A program made the translations under genes and the position numbers. A stretch of 64,000 bases of DNA from UBA4479 sp963974935 (GTDB lineage Bacteria; Pseudomonadota; Alphaproteobacteria; Rhodospirillales; Casp-alpha2): the NCBI GenBank assembly GCA_963974935.1, contig CAXBEV010000007.1, positions 62,001 to 126,000 on the forward strand. Reading direction: 5' to 3'. How positions within the stretch are numbered: position 1 is the stretch's first letter; each line of letters begins with the position of its first letter. The notes under the pieces were generated by a model. It saw only the letters and a list, made by a program, of their open reading frames with translations. It was not told the origin of the DNA and did not search any database. Positions 59,650 to 64,000 of this stretch are shown one piece after another.

Positions 59650-59890
59650 GTATTGATTAACAAAATTTACGCAAATGATATTCTTAGAAAACTATCACTT
59701 TTAATGTGCACAATCCAATTGGTGATAGAACCCGCACGATGGTACCATAAACGTTCGTTCCTAAGATGGTGTAATAACCGAATAGGGATGATTACAGGAC
59801 ACCATTACTTTTTAGCGCTGAATTGTCTGGATATAAGTGGAAAGTATAGACAGCCACGCTAATCCATCACTGGATCGAACGGGGTGTGAT
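59650..59890. other. AT-richer spacer between SSS-HK and DUF2189 genes
   Basis: A 241-nt stretch without a gene, lower in GC than the flanks. It holds a 7-bp inverted repeat (CTATCAC ... GTGATAG) and no clear promoter. Confidence 0.4.
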
Positions 59891-60703
59891 ATGCTCAAAA
59901 GTCAAATTCCACCAACCGAACCAGAAGCAACGGGCTCCAAGGGCGTGACATTTGCTTCGCGTATCAGAATGATCGACACAAACGCACCTTGGCAATGGCT
60001 TGCTTTAGGATGGGCGGACCTCACGCGGGCTCGATTTATCAGTATCCCTTATGCGTTCATATTTGTGGTGCTCGGATATACCGTGACGATTGGTCTGTAT
60101 CTCACTGACCTATATTATCTGATCTGGCCTTTTATTGCCGGATTCATTCTGGTCGCTCCGGTATTCACGGTCGGCCTCTATGAAGTCAGCCGAAAGCTGG
60201 AGGTTGGCGAACCCATTTCTTTCACCACGGCAATTGGCGCGTGGCGTTGTGCGCCGGGGCGCATATTCGGCGCAGGTCTCGCTTTGATGTTTTTCTTGAT
60301 CATTTGGGTGCGAACGGCGGCTTTATTATACGTGATTAATTTTCCATATCAGATGCTCAACATTCCTAATCTGTTGAACCAGACTTTCTTTTCATGGGAT
60401 GGCCTGACATTTCTAGCCGTGGGCACCTTTATAGGTGCGATCTTTGCCGTTTTTGCCTTTTTGATGAGTGCGATATCCTTACCAATGATGATTGGGGAAC
60501 GCGCTGACTTCCTGCCAGCACTATTGACGTCATTTTTCGCCGTCACACTGAATCCACGCGCAATGATGTTATGGGCCGCGATCATCGTGATCATCACGGC
60601 AGTCGGCATGGCAACCGCGTTTATCGGCCTTGCGATTACCTTACCACTGATCGGACATGCGACCTGGCACGCTTATCGATCGATAGTACTTCCAAAAGAT
60701 TAG
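59891..60703 (+). CDS. DUF2189-family membrane protein
   Basis: 270 residues from the ATG at 59891. Six or so hydrophobic segments after a soluble N-terminus with WQWLALGWADLTRARFIS. The pattern (FIAGFILVAPVFTVGLYEVS, MMIGERADFLPALLTSFFAV) fits the DUF2189 predicted integral membrane family, sometimes labelled cytochrome-oxidase-subunit-I-like. Codon use is visibly more AT-rich than in the surrounding genes. Confidence 0.75.
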   Translation: MLKSQIPPTEPEATGSKGVTFASRIRMIDTNAPWQWLALGWADLTRARFISIPYAFIFVVLGYTVTIGLYLTDLYYLIWPFIAGFILVAPVFTVGLYEVSRKLEVGEPISFTTAIGAWRCAPGRIFGAGLALMFFLIIWVRTAALLYVINFPYQMLNIPNLLNQTFFSWDGLTFLAVGTFIGAIFAVFAFLMSAISLPMMIGERADFLPALLTSFFAVTLNPRAMMLWAAIIVIITAVGMATAFIGLAITLPLIGHATWHAYRSIVLPKD

Positions 60704-60850
60704 ATGCATTCCAGTAGGCATACCGTCAGAATGTCATAAATTGGTCTGCTATTGGCTAATTTCATTGAAAAACCCATCCGTCATGGCGACGCTATATTAC
60801 TTTTCGAGCGTTTTCCACAGTGGCAATTGTGCTGTCCCGATCAGCTTGCT

Positions 60851-61100
60851 GGTTCAGGCTGCGGCATCGGGATCGACGTCGCCAGTTTTCTGAGATTTTG
60901 GGCGGTGGCGGTCGGCGTCCGCCTTGATCAAGCTGGCGTCGACGACGAAGTCTTCACCGCCGATCAGACCTTCTTCAAGACAGCGGCCGCACAGTCTCTT
61001 CAAAAATATAGCGTAGCACGTCGCTGTTGCGGAACCGTTCATGGCGATTTTTGAAAAACGTCGAATGGTCGGGGACCTAGCCTTCCAGACCAACTGCCCC
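60851..61100 (-). pseudogene. IS1182-type transposase remnant
   Basis: On the minus strand one frame reads VPDHSTFFKNRHERFRNSDV and LRYIFEETVRPLS, then stops; the next frame continues LCGRCLEEGLIGGEDFVVDA and SLIKADADRHRPKSQKTGD. These two parts are contiguous in IS1182-family transposases, so a frameshift separates them. The N-terminal part stops at GLEG-stop-VPDH. No terminal inverted repeats were found, and the remainder of the element is missing. Confidence 0.85.
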
Positions 61101-61345
61101 CTGATCAATTCTTATGAATTGAATCGGCACAGAACGACGTTATCAAACCCGAGTTTTTCAACGAAATCGACCCTTAGTGGCTATTTTCGTCCTGTCATTA
61201 CGACGTTCGCCGTGGAAAACCTTGATCCATATCAAAGTACTTTCAAAATGATGTGTTACGGTCGACTTGTTTATATGCTGGTTTTCTTTTCGGTTCGACG
61301 TCTTGCCAGTCAATGGTGCGGGCATTTTGGAGGCAAGATTGAGAC
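61101..61345. other. Spacer after the transposase remnant
   Basis: 245 nt without a recognisable gene or transposase sequence, ending at the MlaF-like start. Nothing else seen. Confidence 0.3.
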
Positions 61346-62191
61346 ATGGTGACTGAGAAACCTGCTGACTCCAAAATGTCGATAACCGTCGAAATCGAAA
61401 TCGAAGGTCTTAAGAAGGCTTTCGGTGAACATCAGGTGCTGCGGGGTGTCGATCTCCGGGTGTGCCGGGGTGAAATGGTCGCGATCCTCGGTGGTTCCGG
61501 GTCTGGCAAAACGGTCTTATTTAATCACATCCTTGGACAGTTGATACCGGACAGTGGTCGGATCCGGGTCGCCGACTACACCCAAGAAGAGACACCACTC
61601 GTTGATCTTGCGACACTAGACGGACAGAAACTCGACACCATCCACGCTCATTGGGGCGTCGTTTTTCAAAGAAACGCCCTTTTCTCGGGCACTATATATT
61701 CCAACATTGAACTCTGGCTTAAGGAAATTAAGAACCTGGAGGACGAGGATATAAAGTCGATTGCGCGCGACGTGTTGTCTGCCGTCGCCTTACCGGCGGA
61801 TGACGATTTCATGGACAATTCGACCGAAAGCTTATCCGGTGGCATGGCGAAACGCTTGGCCATCGCACGGGCAATATCCATGGACCCAAAGGTCATCTTC
61901 TATGATGAACCGACGACCGGGTTAGATCCGACCAGTGCGGCGCAGGTTCAGGACCTGATCCGTGAAACGCATGTCGTGGTGGGGACAGACCGTCCTAAAC
62001 GGACGACCTTAATCATCACACACGACAAAGATCTTCTTAAACGTCTTCAGCCAAAAGTCGTCATGCTGCATGAAGGACGCATCTTCTTCAACGGTCCGTT
62101 CGAAGATTTCGAGTCCTCGACTTCGGAGGTTATTCGCCCCTATTTCGACCTCATGCCGACATTGCAAAACCGGGATCGCTCGGCTGAATGA
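61346..62191 (+). CDS. MlaF-like ABC transporter ATPase without partner genes
   Basis: 281 residues. Walker A ILGGSGSGKTVLF, signature LSGGMAKRLAIARAIS (the GMAKR form of the Mla/MCE ATPases), Walker B VIFYDEPTTGLDP, switch LIITHDKD. In Mla systems this ATPase works with MlaE permease and MlaD on phospholipid transport; none of those genes is in the window. It stands behind a transposase remnant, which suggests that the operon was broken or moved. GAGG about 13 nt upstream of the ATG is a weak SD. Confidence 0.82.
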   Translation: MVTEKPADSKMSITVEIEIEGLKKAFGEHQVLRGVDLRVCRGEMVAILGGSGSGKTVLFNHILGQLIPDSGRIRVADYTQEETPLVDLATLDGQKLDTIHAHWGVVFQRNALFSGTIYSNIELWLKEIKNLEDEDIKSIARDVLSAVALPADDDFMDNSTESLSGGMAKRLAIARAISMDPKVIFYDEPTTGLDPTSAAQVQDLIRETHVVVGTDRPKRTTLIITHDKDLLKRLQPKVVMLHEGRIFFNGPFEDFESSTSEVIRPYFDLMPTLQNRDRSAE

Positions 62192-62265
62192 CGGGTACAG
62201 GCAAAGCTTCCAGGTTCGCACGATAGGCGTTAAACCTTTGCCGCATTCGTGCAGGCACAGTCACC

Positions 62266-63423
62266 TCAGCGTTGCGAAAAGCGACGCCCGACCATCGCAG
62301 CGGCGATGTTGACCTTTTGGATATCGATGGTGCCACCTGCGATGCCCCACCCCCAGGCATCCCGCATTTTTTGCTCCATCGGGTAGTCGGTGGAATAGCC
62401 GTAGCCGCCCATCAACTGCATCGCTTTGCCGGTCACGGTGCGCACCATTTCATTGGCAAAGCACTTGGCGACAGAGCTGTCTGCAACACTCGGCAAGCCT
62501 TGCGATGCATTAACGACGGCGCGATACAGCAACAAGCGCGCGGCATCAACCTGCATCCGCATTTCCGCCAAGTGCAGTTGCACCGCCTGGAAATCACTGA
62601 CCGGTTTACCAAACTGCTGACGCTCTTGCACATATTCGAGGACGTAATCGAGCGCGGACTGCGCAATCGCCACGCACATTGTGGTGTTGCCACAACGCTC
62701 CAGATCAAACGCTTCCATCAATTTTTTGAAGCCGCCCGCGGGCACGACGATGTTTGCCGCCGGCACCTCGACATTGTCGAAAAAGATGTCGGCGCTCGGG
62801 ATGCCCCGAAAGCCCATATGAATTTCGGGTTTACCGAAACTGATGCCCGCAGCGTCGCCTTCCACCAACACAGCGCCGATGCCTTTAGCGCCTGGCGCGT
62901 CCGACATCCGACAATAGACCACGTAGGCATCCGCATGCCCTGCCCCCGAACACCAGCGTTTGGTACCGTTGAGAACAACCTTGTCGCCTTTGACCTCGGC
63001 GCGAGTCGTTAAATCCGTCAGCGCCGTGCCGGCATTCGGCTCGGACATGGAAACCGCGACGATCATCTCACCGGCACAAACCTGGGGCACAATCCGTTGA
63101 CGCAATTCATCCGGGGCAAAGTGCGCCAGCGCCAACGTTGGCCCGAAGCAGGATTCAAAGATCGGGAAAGCGATGGCAGGTGAAATCTTCGCGGCCTCTT
63201 CCAACACCAGCACCGCATCCAAGTGCGACAATCCAAGCCCGCCCAACTCACTGGGCAGATTGACGCCTAAAAAGCCCATCTCGCCATAGCGCTTCACGAG
63301 GTCGTGAGACGGCGGCATGCCGGTTGTCTCAACCTCTTTTGCCAAGGTCGGCAGCTCGGCCTCGGCGAATTTACGCACACTGTCTTGTAGCGCGATCTGG
63401 TCAGCGTTCAGGGTAAAGTCCAT
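62266..63423 (-). CDS. Acyl-CoA dehydrogenase
   Basis: 385 residues. N-terminal helical domain (DSVRKFAEAELPTLAKEVET), FAD-binding middle (AVSMSEPNAGTALTDLTTRA, WCSGAGHADAYVVYCRMSD) and the C-terminal helical domain (QLMGGYGYSTDYPMEQKMRD, GTIDIQKVNIAAAMVGRR). The GTIDIQ end replaces the usual GTSEIQ. FAD-dependent alpha-beta desaturation of an acyl-CoA; chain length unknown. No electron-transfer flavoprotein or hydratase nearby. Confidence 0.92.
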   Translation of the reverse strand: MDFTLNADQIALQDSVRKFAEAELPTLAKEVETTGMPPSHDLVKRYGEMGFLGVNLPSELGGLGLSHLDAVLVLEEAAKISPAIAFPIFESCFGPTLALAHFAPDELRQRIVPQVCAGEMIVAVSMSEPNAGTALTDLTTRAEVKGDKVVLNGTKRWCSGAGHADAYVVYCRMSDAPGAKGIGAVLVEGDAAGISFGKPEIHMGFRGIPSADIFFDNVEVPAANIVVPAGGFKKLMEAFDLERCGNTTMCVAIAQSALDYVLEYVQERQQFGKPVSDFQAVQLHLAEMRMQVDAARLLLYRAVVNASQGLPSVADSSVAKCFANEMVRTVTGKAMQLMGGYGYSTDYPMEQKMRDAWGWGIAGGTIDIQKVNIAAAMVGRRFSQR

Positions 63424-63570
63424 GGTTTTCCTCGTGATTTTTATTTATCGAATTTCATCCACTATGCGGATACGCAACGGCGCGTAAAGCAACAATCAAC
63501 ACCGATATATATCCGCCTCGAATAACCGGGGATTTCTGATATCGTGCTGAAAACGACAGGGAGAGAGACT

Positions 63571-64000
63571 TTGACGGACGATCATTCAGAAACACCGCGT
63601 GGTATGAAGCGGGGCCTAACGCGTTATGGCGACGAAGAGTTTTCGCTATACCTCAGGAAAGCCTTCATTAAGGCGATGGGCTATTCCGACGATGCGTTGG
63701 CACGCCCCGTAATCGGCATCGTAAATACATTTTCGGCCTACAACGCCTGCCATGCTAATGTGCCGCAGCTGATTGAGGCCGTGAAGCGCGGTGTGATGTT
63801 GGCGGGTGGGTTGCCGATGGAATTCCCCACCATCTCGCTGCACGAATCATTCTCGTTCCCGACCAGTATGTATCTCCGCAACCTGATGTCCATGGACACC
63901 GAGGAAATGCTCCTCGCCCTACCGATGGATGCGTGCGTGCTGATCGGCGGCTGCGACAAAACAGTACCCGCCCAACTGATGGCTGCGGCCAGCGCAGACG
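63571..64000 (+). CDS. IlvD/Edd-family dehydratase, N-terminal part (runs off window)
   Basis: The frame is open to the right edge. A TTG at 63571 has GGGAGAG 5-6 nt upstream; an ATG at 63604 is the alternative. The visible part reads VIGIVNTFSAYNACHANVPQ, LIEAVKRGVMLAGGLPMEFP, TISLHESFSFPTSMYLRN and LIGGCDKTVPAQLMAAASAD. NACH and GGCDKTVPA are two of the Fe-S cysteine motifs of dihydroxy-acid and sugar-acid dehydratases. NTFSAYNACH fits the sugar-acid (arabinonate/xylonate-like) branch as well as IlvD. Confidence 0.9.
   Translation, partial: MTDDHSETPRGMKRGLTRYGDEEFSLYLRKAFIKAMGYSDDALARPVIGIVNTFSAYNACHANVPQLIEAVKRGVMLAGGLPMEFPTISLHESFSFPTSMYLRNLMSMDTEEMLLALPMDACVLIGGCDKTVPAQLMAAASAD

Noticed and set aside
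62151..62265. A terminator between the MlaF-like and acyl-CoA dehydrogenase genes
   Set aside because: The short convergent spacer has no stem with a T-tract on either strand.
1..64000. tRNA, rRNA, CRISPR arrays, riboswitches and replication origins
   Set aside because: I looked for cloverleaf T-loop motifs, evenly spaced direct repeats and known aptamer-like conserved blocks and saw none that I could support.

Overview
The window reads as chromosomal DNA of a marine or halotolerant alphaproteobacterium, most likely Rhodospirillales-like. The grounds are high-GC compact coding, SD-led genes with frequent 4-nt ATGA/GTGA overlaps, a full ectoine operon with its MarR regulator, TcuAB, a SSS-histidine kinase/short-chain-acyl XRE regulator module, and alphaproteobacterial-type REP hairpins. 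The species call is inference. I found about 60 protein genes (two cut by the window edges, one transposase remnant) and no tRNA, rRNA or CRISPR.

Layout. 0-1 kb: end of a HlyD-type secretion adaptor and an unrecognised gene. 1.7-13.6 kb: a metabolic block with a VOC protein, GabT-like aminotransferase, nitrilase-family amidase, a very large Orn/Lys/Arg-type decarboxylase, an ATP-grasp ligase with a histone-H1-like lysine tail, and a C45 Ntn-hydrolase (all +), then a GST and a second aminotransferase (-) and an atypical SDR (+). This is the most unusual part of the window: together the enzymes can make an amine, ligate it to an acid, transaminate it and cleave or transfer the amide. 13.6-17.5 kb: serine dehydratase, two-subunit class I fumarase, TRIC channel. 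17.5-24.7 kb: TMADH/StcD-like flavoprotein, TcuB, TcuA, class II aldolase, CMD protein, OYE-like reductase.

24.7-29.5 kb: ectA-ectB-ectC-ask on the minus strand with a recognisable sigma70-type promoter, and ectR divergent. 29.5-34.4 kb: an ATP-grasp protein, an ADP-forming CoA ligase (alpha and beta), and a SauS-like acylating aldehyde dehydrogenase. 34.5-37.6 kb: zur-znuB-znuC divergent from znuA with a candidate Zur box between. 37.6-48.6 kb: mixed catabolic and hypothetical genes (GFA, CmcJ/NvfI-like, LysR, glucokinase, DehI-like, GltB-like FMN protein, gamma-glutamyltransferase, TauE, a 42-aa gene coupled to a DUF1028 gene, GMC oxidoreductase).

48.6-59.6 kb: an orphan protein with a degenerate histidine-kinase dimerisation segment, a livKHMGF-type ABC importer, then divergently an XRE/ScfR-like regulator, a single-domain response regulator, a small membrane protein and a sodium/solute-symporter histidine kinase. 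The XRE regulator carries a segment that aligns with the kinase's H-box region, including the histidine. 59.6-62.2 kb: an AT-richer patch with a DUF2189 membrane protein, a decayed IS1182-type transposase and an orphan MlaF-like ATPase. 62.3-64 kb: acyl-CoA dehydrogenase and the start of an IlvD/Edd dehydratase that runs off the window.
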